A stretch of DNA of 64,000 bases from Alloscardovia criceti DSM 17774. Its GTDB lineage: Bacteria > Actinomycetota > Actinomycetes > Actinomycetales > Bifidobacteriaceae. The stretch spans positions 186,001-250,000 of the forward strand of contig NZ_AQXR01000011.1 of the NCBI RefSeq assembly GCF_000376885.1, in the 5' to 3' direction. The notes below the pieces were generated by a model. It did no database searches. It was not told where the DNA came from and saw nothing but the letters and a program-made list of their open reading frames with translations. Shown here piece by piece: positions 9,190 through 20,005 of this stretch. Numbering within the stretch: position 1 is the stretch's first letter; every line of letters begins with the position of its first letter. The position numbers and the translations under genes are program-made.

Positions 9190-9318
9190 AACCTCATAAT
9201 TTTTCCGCAACATTTCGAGTACAATGAAAAATTAGGTGCACATTTCGTATAGTTTTGGTCCTAAAATCGTGCGAGTGACGAAAGCACTGGTGTTATTCGT
9301 TCAATCGCGGAGGTATCT

Positions 9319-11646
9319 GTGTCTTTAGGAACTGTTGTAGTTCATTATCATATGGCACAGCCGAATTATTCTGATCGCAGTGTATGGATGTGGCAAGATG
9401 GGCAGGAAGGTGAGAACTTCAAGCTCGTCGATCAAGATTCCTTTGGATGCTATACGTCCGTATCAGTGCAAGTGGGCAGTTCGACGGAAACGCATGAGTT
9501 TACAAATTTCCTCGTACGCAATGCGGATTTTTCCTACAAAACGTGCGAATACCGCGTTCAGCTGCGCAACGACGGCGACGACACTCATGTGTGGCTGGTC
9601 GAAGGCGATAATACCTTGTACTACTCGTGGCAAGCAGCGATAGCCAGCGCTGGCTATGCCCAGCGCGATCCGCATGCCTACGATATGGCCATCCACAGCG
9701 AACTTTTCGACAAGCGCTGGGGGTATTCCGGCTGGCTAGGCTACCGCTATAGTCAAGAATTTACCGAATTTAGGCTGTGGGCACCAACCGCTCAGAAGGT
9801 GGATTTAGTTCTCTATACGGATATTTCCAATAGTTCGCCCATTAAACGCTCTATCCCCATGCTGCGCGGAACGGTTCATGATGAGGAGGATCACAGCAAA
9901 AATACGCATGGCGTGTGGTTCCTCAGACTCAACGGCGATATTAATGGCACTGTGTACGCCTTTGCGGTCCATCACAAAAATGGACAAGTTAAATATTCGG
10001 TCGACCCCTATGCGCGTGCAATTATTGGCGATGGTGCAAGGTCGGTGGTCCTCAGCCCACATGCCTTGAGCCCAGATGGTTTTACCGTAAAACACGGCGA
10101 AGAAGCGTTTTGGCGTACGGATAATCCATCGTCATCGGTGGTGTGTGAAATGCACATCCGCGATTTTACGATTTCCCACACCTCAGGCGTACCGCGTCAA
10201 TTACGTGGCACGTACAAGGGCGCCTGTACTTCCGGTACAACCAATACCTACGGGTCTTCCACGGGCATCGATTATATTCAAGATCAAGGCTATAGTTATA
10301 TCCAACTCCAGCCCGTAGCCGATTATCATAAATTCTATAATTCTTCCGGAGAGCAGCGCTATAACTGGGGCTACGATCCTCAGAATTACAACGTGCCGGA
10401 GCCGAGCTACTCTTCAAACCCCAATAACCCCGTTACGCCCATTCATGAGCTCAAGCGTATGATTCAGAAGTACCACGAGCGTGGCATTGGCGTCATATTG
10501 GATGTGGTCTACAATCACACCTACTCGAGCCTTACGCACTCTTTCCAACTGACTGTGCCGGATTATTACTATCGCATGAATCCGGACGGCTCCTTCGCGG
10601 ATGGTTCAGGTTGCGGCAATGAGACGGCCAGTGAGAAAGAGATGTGTCGCAAGTACATTATCGATTCCGTGATGTACTGGGCGAGCGAATACGGCGTCGA
10701 CGGTTTCCGCTTCGATTTGATGGGCCTGCACGATGTGGATACCATGAATGCACTACGCGCACGACTGGATGAGCTCGATCCACACATTCTCATGTACGGC
10801 GAGGGCTGGGATATGGGCGTCCATATCGCGGCCGACAAGAAGGCGAAAAAGGACAACGCCGCCCTCACGCCGCGCATCGGATATTTCAACGACACCGTGC
10901 GCGATGGTGTCAAGGGTGCAGAAGTATACGGCTATATCAAGGGCGGTTTTGTCTCCAATGAAGCCGGGGAGGGCATCATCGCCAAAGGATTGCTGGGTAG
11001 CTCTGAACTGACCAGCTTCACGAGCCCACACCAGGTGGTCAATTACATCGAGGCGCATGACAATTACAATCTCAACGATCTGCTCAACCGTCTCCAGCCT
11101 GAGGATGAGGAACTGACGCATATCCAACGTGTCGAGCTCGCCAACGGACTCAACTTGGTCATGCAAGGCATGTGTTTTATGCAAATTGGACAAGAATTCC
11201 TGCGCACAAAACTTCGCTCATCCAGCGGTGATGGGGAAATTACGTTGGGTGACCGCCTGCGAGCTATGAATAGTTATAATGCGCCAGACTCTGTCAACCG
11301 TGTGAATTGGGATAATGTTACCACCTACATCGACACCGTATCCTTTGTGCGCCGCTTAATTGAATTGAAAACCTCGGGCGATATGTTTTCTTTTGACAAT
11401 TACGACGATGTTCGCGAGCACGTTTTCGTCTGGTCGGCCCTGGAAAATTCAGGCATTATCGGCTTTGATATCAGCACGGATGCCAAGAAGTATCGCATCG
11501 TTGCTACCACGCAGGATATTCCAGTCAACAACGTCCTCTCCGATTTTCCGAATGCACATGTTTTAGTGTCGAATAATTCACTCAACGGCGATAAGGACAA
11601 AATGATAGACGCCTATTCGTTGGTTATCTTCGAGCAATTGGATTAA
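9319..11646 (+). CDS. pulA: Type I pullulanase (GH13 debranching enzyme)
   Basis: Hydrolyses alpha-1,6 branches of glycogen, pullulan or limit dextrins. The enzyme has 775 residues and no signal peptide, so it is cytoplasmic. An N-terminal CBM48-like beta domain (about 140-245, with FRLWAPTA) precedes the GH13 barrel. The type I pullulanase signature YNWGYDP is present. Conserved GH13 regions are DVVYNH (region I), GFRFDLMG (region II, nucleophile Asp), YGEGWD (region III, acid Glu) and EAHDN (region IV). The start is GTG with GGAGG about 6 nt upstream. It precedes the glg operon, so debranching of endogenous glycogen is plausible along with use of imported maltodextrins. Confidence 0.93.
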   Translation: MSLGTVVVHYHMAQPNYSDRSVWMWQDGQEGENFKLVDQDSFGCYTSVSVQVGSSTETHEFTNFLVRNADFSYKTCEYRVQLRNDGDDTHVWLVEGDNTLYYSWQAAIASAGYAQRDPHAYDMAIHSELFDKRWGYSGWLGYRYSQEFTEFRLWAPTAQKVDLVLYTDISNSSPIKRSIPMLRGTVHDEEDHSKNTHGVWFLRLNGDINGTVYAFAVHHKNGQVKYSVDPYARAIIGDGARSVVLSPHALSPDGFTVKHGEEAFWRTDNPSSSVVCEMHIRDFTISHTSGVPRQLRGTYKGACTSGTTNTYGSSTGIDYIQDQGYSYIQLQPVADYHKFYNSSGEQRYNWGYDPQNYNVPEPSYSSNPNNPVTPIHELKRMIQKYHERGIGVILDVVYNHTYSSLTHSFQLTVPDYYYRMNPDGSFADGSGCGNETASEKEMCRKYIIDSVMYWASEYGVDGFRFDLMGLHDVDTMNALRARLDELDPHILMYGEGWDMGVHIAADKKAKKDNAALTPRIGYFNDTVRDGVKGAEVYGYIKGGFVSNEAGEGIIAKGLLGSSELTSFTSPHQVVNYIEAHDNYNLNDLLNRLQPEDEELTHIQRVELANGLNLVMQGMCFMQIGQEFLRTKLRSSSGDGEITLGDRLRAMNSYNAPDSVNRVNWDNVTTYIDTVSFVRRLIELKTSGDMFSFDNYDDVREHVFVWSALENSGIIGFDISTDAKKYRIVATTQDIPVNNVLSDFPNAHVLVSNNSLNGDKDKMIDAYSLVIFEQLD

Positions 11647-11695
11647 AAAGCACACATTTTTCTTCACATTCTCTTCAAAAAGATTTGACATAAAA

Positions 11696-11711
11696 TGTGT
11701 CACATATCACA
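11696..11711 (+). promoter_or_regulatory. CRP/GlxR-like palindrome 1 upstream of glgB
   Basis: TGTGT-N6-TCACA, one mismatch to the CRP-type consensus TGTGA-N6-TCACA. Its centre lies 54 bp upstream of the centre of a perfect second site. A TTGACA (11685-11690) overlaps its left flank. Confidence 0.45.
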
Positions 11712-11749
11712 GGAAATTGCAAAATTTCTGCGAATTTTACGTCTTAAAA

Positions 11750-11765
11750 TGTGACTTTAATCACA
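11750..11765 (+). promoter_or_regulatory. CRP/GlxR-like palindrome 2 upstream of glgB (perfect)
   Basis: TGTGACTTTAATCACA matches TGTGA-N6-TCACA in all ten defined positions, and flanking A/T bases extend the symmetry. It overlaps the -35 region of a candidate promoter whose -10 is TATTAT (11776-11781). It lies 80 bp before the glgB ATG. Confidence 0.6.
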
Positions 11766-11844
11766 CTAAATTTAGTATTATCTTCGTGCCCTTGCGTTTC
11801 TACAGGTACACTGAAATTAAGAGAATTAAAGACAGGTGTGCGTT

Positions 11845-13797
11845 ATGAAGAGCAAAGAAGCATTAAGGACGTTTGGCACGGGAGAGAACTTTCATGCCCA
11901 GCACTACTTTGGTTTCCACAAAGGGAAAGCCAAGGGTGAGGAGGGGTATGTCTTCCGCGTGTGGGCTCCTCATGCTCAAGCCGTGGCTCTGATTGGTGAC
12001 TTCACAAACTGGCAAGAATCTCCTATCGAAATGGAATGCAATGAAGCCGGCGTATGGGAAGTATTTTCGACTACGCCTCAGGTTGGACAACGTTACAAGT
12101 ATCTCGTCACCCGTGCAGACGGCTCTCGCATCGAAAAAATCGATCCATTCGCGTTCTATCTCGAACCTCGTCCGGGCACAGCTGCCATCATCACCGATTT
12201 TCCAGATAAGAAATGGAAAGATGGACTGTGGCTCGGCCGACGCAAGCGTTTTGGTTTTAGAAATCGTCCTGTCAATATTTATGAGGTCCATGCAGGCTCA
12301 TGGAAGATGCATGAAGACGGCACGCCATACCAGTTCCCAGATTTAACGAAGGAATTAATTCCTTATCTGGTGAAAATGCACTATACGCATGTGGAATTTA
12401 TGCCGCTGATGGCTCATCCGCTGGGTCAGAGTTGGGGATATCAGCTCATGGGATACTTCGCTTTTGAGCATTCCTATGGCACTCCGCGTGATTTCCAAGA
12501 CTTCGTAGAAGAATGCCATAAAAACAATATTGGCGTCATCGTGGACTGGGTCCCAGGCCACTTTACCGTTAATGATGATGCTTTGGCATTTTATGATGGC
12601 ACGCCTACCTTCGAATACGAAGATCCAGACCGTGCACACAATCGCGGTTGGGGAGCACTGAACTTTGATTTGGGGAAAAATCAGGTGCAGTCCTTCCTGA
12701 TTTCCAGCATTAAATTCTGGATTGACTACTATCATTTGGACGGCATTCGCGTAGATGCGGTCAGCAATATGATTTACCGCAATTACGATATTGGTCCATG
12801 GACGCCTAATAAGGATGGTGGTACGCGCGATTACGAGGGCTACTACTTCCTGCAAAAAATGAACGCCGTCATCAAGGGTTATCATCCGGATGTCATGCTC
12901 ATCGCCGAGGAAAGTTCGAGCGATACCAAGGTAACCGGTCCTATTGAGTACGAAGCACTGGGCTTTGATTACAAGTGGAATATGGGTTGGATGAATGACA
13001 CCTTGAAGTTCTTCGAGGAAGACCCGATTTATCGCAAGTTTGATTTCAACCTCATCACGTTCAGCTTCATGTACATGTTTGCGGAAAACTTTATCCTGCC
13101 ATTCTCACATGACGAGGTGGTGCACGGTAAGAAAAGTCTCATGCATAAAATGTGGGGCGATAGGTACAACCAATTCGCCGGCTTGCGCACCTTACTGACC
13201 TACCAAATCTGCCACCCGGGCAAGAAACTCCTCTTTATGGGCAGTGAATTTGGACAGTTCCTCGAGTGGAAATATGATGATCAGCTCGTATGGTCAAATC
13301 TCGATGACGAGCTGAACGCACAAATGCAGCACTTTACCGCCACACTCAACGAATTCTATAAGGAGAATTCTCCTCTGTGGAAGATTGACGATGCATATGA
13401 CGGTATTGAAATTATTGACGCAGACAATACCAATGAAAGCATTCTGTCCTTTATTCGTAAGAATAAGAAGGGCGAGTTCTTAGTTTGCGTGTTTAATTTC
13501 GCGCCAGTAGAAAGGCGAAACTTCACTATTGGAGTGCCTGTAGCTGGCGAGTATGAAGAGTTGTGGAACACGGAATTGGGCGAGTTTGGCGGGGTGTGGA
13601 AAACCACAAACCCGGACACCCATTCTGAGCCAGGTTCGTGGAAAACATACCACAGTACGCTCAGCTTTACTGCTCCTGCCTTAGGTGCAAGCATTTGGAA
13701 GCTCAAACGCAAGGATTCAAAGGTTAAAAAGAGTAAAAAAGAGCAAAAAGGTACAAAAGTAAACAAGAAATCGGCTAAAAAAGCTGAGAAAAAATAA
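11845..13797 (+). CDS. glgB: 1,4-alpha-glucan branching enzyme
   Basis: Introduces alpha-1,6 branches into glycogen; GH13 subfamily 9-like, 650 residues from the ATG at 11845 (AGGTG 6 nt upstream; a GTG at 11836 is less well placed). An N-terminal CBM48 domain (about 30-125) precedes the barrel. Motifs include DWVPGHF, the nucleophile region [13 protein letters not shown], the acid in LIAEES and the branching-enzyme signature [12 protein letters not shown]. The protein ends in an unusual Lys-rich tail of about 30 residues. First gene of the glgBCDAP operon, with glgC beginning 30 bp downstream. Two CRP-like sites lie in the promoter. Confidence 0.95.
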   Translation: MKSKEALRTFGTGENFHAQHYFGFHKGKAKGEEGYVFRVWAPHAQAVALIGDFTNWQESPIEMECNEAGVWEVFSTTPQVGQRYKYLVTRADGSRIEKIDPFAFYLEPRPGTAAIITDFPDKKWKDGLWLGRRKRFGFRNRPVNIYEVHAGSWKMHEDGTPYQFPDLTKELIPYLVKMHYTHVEFMPLMAHPLGQSWGYQLMGYFAFEHSYGTPRDFQDFVEECHKNNIGVIVDWVPGHFTVNDDALAFYDGTPTFEYEDPDRAHNRGWGALNFDLGKNQVQSFLISSIKFWIDYYHLDGIRVDAVSNMIYRNYDIGPWTPNKDGGTRDYEGYYFLQKMNAVIKGYHPDVMLIAEESSSDTKVTGPIEYEALGFDYKWNMGWMNDTLKFFEEDPIYRKFDFNLITFSFMYMFAENFILPFSHDEVVHGKKSLMHKMWGDRYNQFAGLRTLLTYQICHPGKKLLFMGSEFGQFLEWKYDDQLVWSNLDDELNAQMQHFTATLNEFYKENSPLWKIDDAYDGIEIIDADNTNESILSFIRKNKKGEFLVCVFNFAPVERRNFTIGVPVAGEYEELWNTELGEFGGVWKTTNPDTHSEPGSWKTYHSTLSFTAPALGASIWKLKRKDSKVKKSKKEQKGTKVNKKSAKKAEKK

Positions 13798-13826
13798 GAG
13801 AAGAAAGAGAAAGCGCGAGGGCGTCC

Positions 13827-14966
13827 ATGAAGAACGAACTATTAGCGTTAATCTTAGCGGGGGGTCAAGGCTCACGCCTCGGCAAATTAACGCAGAGCAT
13901 TGCAAAGCCAGCTGTACAATTTGGCGGTCGTTATCGCATCATCGATTTCGCATTATCCAACTGCGCAAATTCTGGTGTGAGCAACGTAGGTGTTATCACA
14001 CAGTACCAGCCATTGGCTTTGAACGAGCATATTGGTAACGGTGCAAGCTGGGGACTCAACGGTGTAAATACAGGCGTATCCATCTTGCAGCCTTATTCTG
14101 CAACGGAAGGAAACCGCTGGTTCCAAGGCACAAGTCACGCGGTGTACCAAAATATCGCCTATATCGATCGCATCAATCCAGAATACGTGCTCATCCTTTC
14201 GGGTGATCACATCTACAAGATGGATTATGACGATATGCTGCGTCAGCATAAGGAAAATGATGCTTCCCTGACCGTAGCTGTCATCGATGTGCCACTGGAA
14301 GAGGCCTCACGTTTCGGCATTATGAATACGGATTCTAATGGCCGTATCGTGGAGTTCGAGGAAAAACCAGAGCATCCAAAGTCCACTAAGGCCTCCATGG
14401 GTATTTACATCTTCACGTGGGCGCGTTTGCGTGAGTTGCTTGTCAATGCGGACAAGAATGGCGTGGATATGTTTGACTTTGGTCAAGATGTCATTCCCGC
14501 CTATCTCAAAGCCGATGAACGTGTGTACACTTACAGTTTTAATGGCTACTGGAAAGACGTGGGCACGATTGACTCGCTATGGGAAGCCAATATGGAGTAC
14601 ATTGGCGAAAATAATGTGCTCAACAGCCGGGATCGATCGTGGAAGATTTACTCGAAGAATCTGATTTCTCCTCCACACTTTATTGATTCGCAGGCGGTGG
14701 TTAAAGATTCCCTTGTGGTCGATGGATGCTTTGTGAGCGGGGAAGTGCGGCATTCGATACTTTCCACCAATGTGCAAGTCAAAAACGGGGCAGTCATAGA
14801 AGATTCCTTCGTGATGAGTGGCGCGATAATTGGCCAAGGCGCTCATATTAAGCGGGCCATCATAGGCGAGAATGCCGTAATCGGTGACGATGTAGTCATA
14901 GATGGAACAGATGAAATCCAAATTGTTGGATACAACGAGGTTGTAGGAGTTTCCGATGAAGCTTGA
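13827..14966 (+). CDS. glgC: Glucose-1-phosphate adenylyltransferase, catalytic subunit
   Basis: Makes ADP-glucose from ATP and glucose-1-phosphate, the committed step of glycogen synthesis. It has 379 residues. The N-terminal nucleotidyltransferase motif [13 protein letters not shown] is intact (about residues 10-22), followed by [15 protein letters not shown] and the catalytic Asp region [11 protein letters not shown]. The C-terminal left-handed beta helix carries hexapeptide repeats. Length and sequence resemble the Bacillus GlgC type. Its end overlaps the glgD start by 11 bp, so translation is coupled and a GlgC/GlgD heterotetramer is likely. Confidence 0.95.
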   Translation: MKNELLALILAGGQGSRLGKLTQSIAKPAVQFGGRYRIIDFALSNCANSGVSNVGVITQYQPLALNEHIGNGASWGLNGVNTGVSILQPYSATEGNRWFQGTSHAVYQNIAYIDRINPEYVLILSGDHIYKMDYDDMLRQHKENDASLTVAVIDVPLEEASRFGIMNTDSNGRIVEFEEKPEHPKSTKASMGIYIFTWARLRELLVNADKNGVDMFDFGQDVIPAYLKADERVYTYSFNGYWKDVGTIDSLWEANMEYIGENNVLNSRDRSWKIYSKNLISPPHFIDSQAVVKDSLVVDGCFVSGEVRHSILSTNVQVKNGAVIEDSFVMSGAIIGQGAHIKRAIIGENAVIGDDVVIDGTDEIQIVGYNEVVGVSDEA

Positions 14967-16089
14967 TAAATATAATGCAATTCTGGGTAATACAATCGGC
15001 TATCCAGATATGGAGGGCTTGACCGCTAAGCGCCCAATGGCCAGTCTTCCTTTTGATGGCAAATATCGTCTCGTCGATTTCCAGCTCTCCAGCCTAGCCA
15101 ATGCGGGTATCCGTAGCGTGTATGGCATTTTCCAACGCGACAATATCAGCTCTATCTTCGATCACGTGCGTAGCGGTCGCGAATGGGGTTTGGATACCTT
15201 GCTTAGCCACTGGTATTTGGGCTTCTATAACACCAAATATGGCGAGCTGACCACGGATCAGGATTATTACGAACAGCTGCTGAGATATTTGAAGCGCTCT
15301 GGTAGCGATCGTACCGTTTATATGGGCTGCGATATTTTGTGCAATATCGATTTAGAGCAAGTCATCCACTTGTCGGAGATTAACGACAGTACGATTACCG
15401 TGGTTTATAAGCGTTTGCCAACGGATATGATTACCGAGGCCAATGAAGTTCTGGAGATTTCAGAAGATGATCACGTCATCGGTGAGAAGGTCTTGGACAA
15501 TACGGAAGATTATTACAATATGTCTGCCGAAATTTACGTGGTGAAAACAGACTGGCTTATCGAACGCATGGAAGAGGAAAAGCATGCGGAAAAGCCTCGT
15601 AAGCTGCGCTTCTTACTCCGTAGTCTTTTGGTCGATAACAACGCTCTCGCGTTCGGATATACGGGATATTTGTCCAATATTTCCTCCGTCAAATCCTATT
15701 TCGATGCCAATATGGATATGCTCGAACCGGTGAATTTCTACTCCTTGCTGTACTCCAACCAAAAGGTGTATACCAAGGTGAAGAACGAGGAAGCCACGTA
15801 TTTCTCCAATGATTGTGAAACGCATGATTCCCAGTTTGCTTCGGGCAGCATTATTAAGGGCAAAGTTAATCGTTCGATTATTTCTCGAAATTGCTATGTC
15901 GATGAGCATGCCAGCGTCTGCCACACCATCGCCTTCTCCAAGGTGAAGATTGGCGAAGGTGCCCAGGTGGATTATGCCATCTTGGATAAGAACGTAGAAG
16001 TTGCGCCAGGTGTGAGAATTCAGGGTACGCCGGACGCACCTGTGGTTATCGTTAAAGGAACGAAGGTAGAAGGAGATATTATCCGATGA
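14956..16089 (+). CDS. glgD: ADP-glucose pyrophosphorylase regulatory subunit GlgD
   Basis: Paralogue of GlgC, 377 residues. The nucleotide-binding Gly-rich loop is replaced by [17 protein letters not shown], so GGxGxR is lost, and the catalytic Asp segment reads [11 protein letters not shown]. The protein is therefore predicted to be non-catalytic. In Bacillus and Geobacillus the GlgD subunit raises GlgC activity in a mixed tetramer, and the overlap with glgC here supports that role. The C-terminal beta-helix domain is retained. The stop overlaps the glgA start by 4 bp. GlgD is typical of Firmicutes and unusual for actinobacteria, which usually encode GlgC alone. Confidence 0.93.
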   Translation: MKLDKYNAILGNTIGYPDMEGLTAKRPMASLPFDGKYRLVDFQLSSLANAGIRSVYGIFQRDNISSIFDHVRSGREWGLDTLLSHWYLGFYNTKYGELTTDQDYYEQLLRYLKRSGSDRTVYMGCDILCNIDLEQVIHLSEINDSTITVVYKRLPTDMITEANEVLEISEDDHVIGEKVLDNTEDYYNMSAEIYVVKTDWLIERMEEEKHAEKPRKLRFLLRSLLVDNNALAFGYTGYLSNISSVKSYFDANMDMLEPVNFYSLLYSNQKVYTKVKNEEATYFSNDCETHDSQFASGSIIKGKVNRSIISRNCYVDEHASVCHTIAFSKVKIGEGAQVDYAILDKNVEVAPGVRIQGTPDAPVVIVKGTKVEGDIIR

Positions 16090-17522
16090 AAGTCTTGTTT
16101 GTAGCCGCAGAAGGTTCGCCCTTTATCAAAGTGGGTGGGCTGGGCGACGTCATCGGAGCTCTCCCTAAAACCATTGCCGCCAAAGGACATGAGGTGGCAG
16201 TGGTTCTGCCATATTATGACGAAATCGACAGAAAATTTGGCGACCAGATGGTCGATGTCACCAATTTTTACACCCATGTGGGCTGGCGCCACGAGTATGT
16301 GGGCGTAAAACGCTACGTACTCGATGGCGTAACCTTCTACTTCATCGATAGCCAGCATTACTTCTTCCGTGGCCACGTTTACGGCGCTATGGACGATGGA
16401 GAGCGTTACGCATACTTCCAGCTGGCGGCCATCGAAATGATGGAGAAGGTCGGTTTCATCCCAGACATTGTGCATGTAAATGACTATCACACAGCGATGA
16501 TTCCGTTCCTGCTCAAGGAAAAGTATCGCTGGATTGAGGCGTATCGTGGCATTCACACGGTTTTAACCATTCATAATCTGCAATTCCAGGGTATTTTCGA
16601 TCCAGGTACGCTCAGCGATTTCTTCGGTGTGGGTATGGAGAGATATGTGGATGGCACCGTGCGTTGGGATAATGCGCTGAATTGGCTGAAGGCTGGTATT
16701 TTGTACGCTGACCGGGTGACGACGGTTTCGCCGAGCTATGCTCAGGAAATTATGACACCTGAATTTGGTCAGAATCTCGACCAGGTGTTGCGCATGGAGT
16801 CTGGCAAACTCGTGGGCATCACCAATGGCATTGACACGGAGCTTTTCGATCCACGTACGGATAAGCATGTGCCGCATCCCTTTGATGCAGACGATATGGC
16901 AGGAAAAATGCTCAATAAAGCTGCTCTGCAAGAGCGCGTGGGGCTGCCTGTTCATAGCGATATCCCGTTATTCGGTATCGTGTCCAGACTGACGGATCAA
17001 AAGGGTTTTGGCCTCGTGGTCAGTCAGTTGGATGCGCTCGTCCATCAGAATCTGCAAATCGTCATTTTAGGCACAGGAAATCCTGAATACGAGCACGCCT
17101 TCTCCTGGTTTGCGCAAGTATACCCAGACAAGGTGAGCGCAAATATCACTTTCAATCTCGAGCTGGCCCAGCAAATTTACGCAGGCACTGATGGCTTCCT
17201 CATGCCTAGTGCGTTTGAGCCGTGCGGATTGTCGCAAATGATGGCGATGCGCTATGGAAGCATCCCTATTGTGCATGAGGTGGGCGGTTTGAAGGATACC
17301 GTGGAACCATACAATGTTTTCGAAAATACGGGCACCGGGTTTGGCTTCAAAGAATTTAATGGGTACTGGTTTACTCAGACAGTTCTGGGAGCTGTAGATA
17401 TGTTTACCAATCATCCAAAGGAGTATAAGCAGCTTCAAAAACGTGCAATGTTAACCGATTTTTCCTGGCAGTCAGCAAGCCAGAAATATGAGAATTTATA
17501 CAATAACCTGCTGAATTCTTAA
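16086..17522 (+). CDS. glgA: Glycogen synthase (GT5, ADP-glucose)
   Basis: Transfers glucose from ADP-glucose to the non-reducing end of glycogen; GT5 family, GT-B fold, 478 residues. The ADP-binding motif KVGGLGDV is at residues 16-23. The starch-synthase catalytic domain includes TIHNLQFQG and, near the C-terminus, the E-x7-E-like motif in [12 protein letters not shown]. It overlaps glgD by 4 bp (ATGA). Classical actinobacterial glycogen synthase is of the shorter GT4 kind, so this GT5 enzyme fits with the Firmicutes-like character of the operon. Confidence 0.95.
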   Translation: MKVLFVAAEGSPFIKVGGLGDVIGALPKTIAAKGHEVAVVLPYYDEIDRKFGDQMVDVTNFYTHVGWRHEYVGVKRYVLDGVTFYFIDSQHYFFRGHVYGAMDDGERYAYFQLAAIEMMEKVGFIPDIVHVNDYHTAMIPFLLKEKYRWIEAYRGIHTVLTIHNLQFQGIFDPGTLSDFFGVGMERYVDGTVRWDNALNWLKAGILYADRVTTVSPSYAQEIMTPEFGQNLDQVLRMESGKLVGITNGIDTELFDPRTDKHVPHPFDADDMAGKMLNKAALQERVGLPVHSDIPLFGIVSRLTDQKGFGLVVSQLDALVHQNLQIVILGTGNPEYEHAFSWFAQVYPDKVSANITFNLELAQQIYAGTDGFLMPSAFEPCGLSQMMAMRYGSIPIVHEVGGLKDTVEPYNVFENTGTGFGFKEFNGYWFTQTVLGAVDMFTNHPKEYKQLQKRAMLTDFSWQSASQKYENLYNNLLNS

Positions 17523-17570
17523 GTGTACAAACTTGATTCTGCCTTCGGGCAGTAGAAGGAGAGTGTTGCC

Positions 17571-19985
17571 ATGGAATTGACCACAGAAAAATTTATCAGT
17601 GATTTTGTGTTAAATCTCAACGAGGAAGAACTCACCACGGTTCAAAATGCCACGCCGACGGAGCTGTTTCGATGCTTAGCGCATACCATTCGCCAGTATT
17701 ACAACCCAATGTGGATTGAACGCAATAATGCCTTGCGCGAGCGCCAGGGCAAAACGGCGTATTATTTTTCCATCGAATTTTTGCCTGGGCGTATGTTGGA
17801 AACAAATCTTCTTAACTTAGGCATTCTGGATGTGGTCAAAGAGGGGCTTCAGCAAATCGGCATCAACTTCGATGATGTGAAAAATGCGGAACACGATATG
17901 GCCTTAGGCAATGGCGGTTTGGGACGTTTGGCGGCTGCGTTTATGGATTCGCTGGCGACCACGGGATATGCGGGCTTTGGAAATGGTCTGCGTTACCGCT
18001 ACGGACTTTTCAAGCAACGCATTGTCAACGGTTATCAAGTGGAGTTGCCAGACTCGTGGTTTGGCGGCATTGGCAATGTGTGGGAAACGCGCAAGGATTA
18101 CGACAGCGTGCGGGTGCGTTTCTTTGGCAATGTGTATATGACTGACGATGGCACGGGAAAGCTGAAGCCGGTGTATTCGGAGGCCACCACCTTGCGTGCT
18201 GTGCCTTATGATGTGCCGCAGCTCGGATTTGGCAATGGCGTCGTCAATAATTTGCGTTTGTGGGATGTGGAAATTCCAGAGGATAAAGAGCTGAATTATC
18301 CAACCATCGCCGATCGCCGCAGGGTAGAGGACATCACCGCCGTTTTGTATCCGGATGATTCCAGCGATGAAGGCAAGAAATTGCGCCTGATGCAGGAGTA
18401 TTTCATGACTTCTGCCGGTTTGCAAACCATTGTCAAGAATTATTTGAAGCTGGGTCTGCCGCTTGAGAAGATTTACGAGAAAGTGGCGGTGCATATTAAC
18501 GATACGCATCCAGCCGTGGCGCCTGCGGAATTTATGCGCATCTTGGTAGACGACTATGGCATGGAATGGGATGCAGCGTGGAATGCTACGCAGCGTACGA
18601 TGAGCTATACGAATCACACCATTTTGTCCGAGGCCTTGGAAAAGTGGAATGTGGGACTCTTCTCCTACACGTTGCCGCGCGTGTATCAAATTATCGTGGA
18701 AATTGATAATCGCTACGTATCTCAGTTGGGCGCTCAAGGCGTGGATAACGAGCTTATCGAAAATACCCGCATCATCCGCTACAACCAGATTCATATGGCA
18801 CATTTGGCCATTATCGGCGGACACAGCGTGAACGGCGTGGCACGTTTGCACACCGAATTGCTGAAAGAAGATACACTGCGTGACTTCTACAAGCTGACTC
18901 CAGAAAAATTCAACAATAAGACGAACGGCATCGTGCAGCGTCGCTGGACGCAGATTGCTGCTCCTCAGCTCTCCAAGACCATTGATAAATGGATTGGGCG
19001 CGGCTGGCGCACGGATATTCACGAACTGCGCAAGCTCAATGATTTCGTGGATAACGAAGATACACAGGCCGATTTCTGGCAGGTCAAGCAGTTGGCTAAG
19101 GAGCGCCTCGCACGCTACATCGAAAAAACCACAGGTGTGAAGGTCAGTGCAAATGCTATTTTCGACGTACAGGTTAAGCGTTTGCATGCCTATAAGCGTC
19201 AGCTGCTCAATGTGTTGCATATCATCAAGCTGTACTGGGATATTAAGGATAATCCGGATGCACCATTTACACCGCGCGTATTTATTTTTGGTGCGAAGGC
19301 GGCTCCAGGATATCATTTTGCAAAATCTGTGATTAAGGTCATTAACGAAGTCGGCAATCTGATCAACAATGATGAGAGCATTGGCGATAAGTTGAAGGTA
19401 GTTTTCTTGGAAAATTATCGTGTTAGCTTAGCGGAGCTCATCATCCCGGCTGCTAATGTGTCCGAGCAGATTTCCTTGGCTTCCAAGGAAGCCTCCGGCA
19501 CTTCCAACATGAAATTCATGATGACCGGTGCGGTGACCTTGGCCACCTTGGACGGCGCCAATATCGAGATTAAGGACGAAGTGGGAGATGACAATATCGT
19601 CATCTTCGGTATGGATAAAGATCAGGTATACGATCATTACAAGCGCCACGACTACAATTCGCGCGCGATTTACGATAACGACCCTGTTATCCACCGCGTT
19701 GTCAATTCTTTGGTCGATGGCACCATTCCTAACTGCCAATCCGAGGGTAGTGAAATTTTCGATGCGCTTGTCACATACAATGACGAGTACTTCCTGCTCG
19801 AAGATTTCCACTCCTATGTGGATGCTCAAAGCCACATCGCGGAGCTGTATGGCGATCGAAAGAAGTGGATGCATATGAGTTTGATCAATATCGCCAATTC
19901 CGATAAGTTCACTTCGGATGACACGATTGTGCAATATGCAAAGGAAATTTGGGGTCTGACCTTGCCGGGTGAAGAACAAAAATAA
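17571..19985 (+). CDS. glgP: Glycogen/maltodextrin phosphorylase
   Basis: GT35 enzyme that releases glucose-1-phosphate from glycogen ends by phosphorolysis; 804 residues. The PLP-lysine region is EASGTSNMKFMMTGA, followed by LATLDGANIEI. GNGGLGRLAA and NDTHPAVAPAEFMRIL are also conserved. The start has AAGGAG nearby (agtagaaggagagtgttgccATG). Last gene of the glg operon, 48 bp after glgA, and closed by a very strong terminator. The 'GTSNMK' variant is common in Firmicutes phosphorylases, a point I recall rather than verified. Confidence 0.95.
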   Translation: MELTTEKFISDFVLNLNEEELTTVQNATPTELFRCLAHTIRQYYNPMWIERNNALRERQGKTAYYFSIEFLPGRMLETNLLNLGILDVVKEGLQQIGINFDDVKNAEHDMALGNGGLGRLAAAFMDSLATTGYAGFGNGLRYRYGLFKQRIVNGYQVELPDSWFGGIGNVWETRKDYDSVRVRFFGNVYMTDDGTGKLKPVYSEATTLRAVPYDVPQLGFGNGVVNNLRLWDVEIPEDKELNYPTIADRRRVEDITAVLYPDDSSDEGKKLRLMQEYFMTSAGLQTIVKNYLKLGLPLEKIYEKVAVHINDTHPAVAPAEFMRILVDDYGMEWDAAWNATQRTMSYTNHTILSEALEKWNVGLFSYTLPRVYQIIVEIDNRYVSQLGAQGVDNELIENTRIIRYNQIHMAHLAIIGGHSVNGVARLHTELLKEDTLRDFYKLTPEKFNNKTNGIVQRRWTQIAAPQLSKTIDKWIGRGWRTDIHELRKLNDFVDNEDTQADFWQVKQLAKERLARYIEKTTGVKVSANAIFDVQVKRLHAYKRQLLNVLHIIKLYWDIKDNPDAPFTPRVFIFGAKAAPGYHFAKSVIKVINEVGNLINNDESIGDKLKVVFLENYRVSLAELIIPAANVSEQISLASKEASGTSNMKFMMTGAVTLATLDGANIEIKDEVGDDNIVIFGMDKDQVYDHYKRHDYNSRAIYDNDPVIHRVVNSLVDGTIPNCQSEGSEIFDALVTYNDEYFLLEDFHSYVDAQSHIAELYGDRKKWMHMSLINIANSDKFTSDDTIVQYAKEIWGLTLPGEEQK

Positions 19986-20005
19986 TCCGTTCAGAAGAAC
20001 GGCTC

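Larger units (their letters stand above)
8940..9318. other. 379-bp intergenic region between surface protein and pullulanase genes
   Basis: No credible gene is seen. The minus-strand open frame here runs deep into the surface protein gene and is a shadow. The region holds a terminator (9026-9091) and then an AT-rich stretch with several CGAAA/TTTCG elements, including an imperfect inverted repeat (9149-9189), and possible -10 hexamers TACAAT (9220-9225) and TATAGT (9248-9253). It is read as terminator plus regulated pullulanase promoter. Confidence 0.6.

Noticed and set aside
8334-9224. 296-codon minus-strand open frame spanning the pullulanase promoter
   Set aside because: Runs through the terminator and deep into the repeat-rich surface gene; Cys/Phe-rich translation and no SD.
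17904-19316. 470-codon open frame on the minus strand opposite glgP
   Set aside because: Exact shadow of a well-recognised phosphorylase; no SD, no family resemblance. It arises because TTA, CTA and TCA triplets are rare in the relevant phase.
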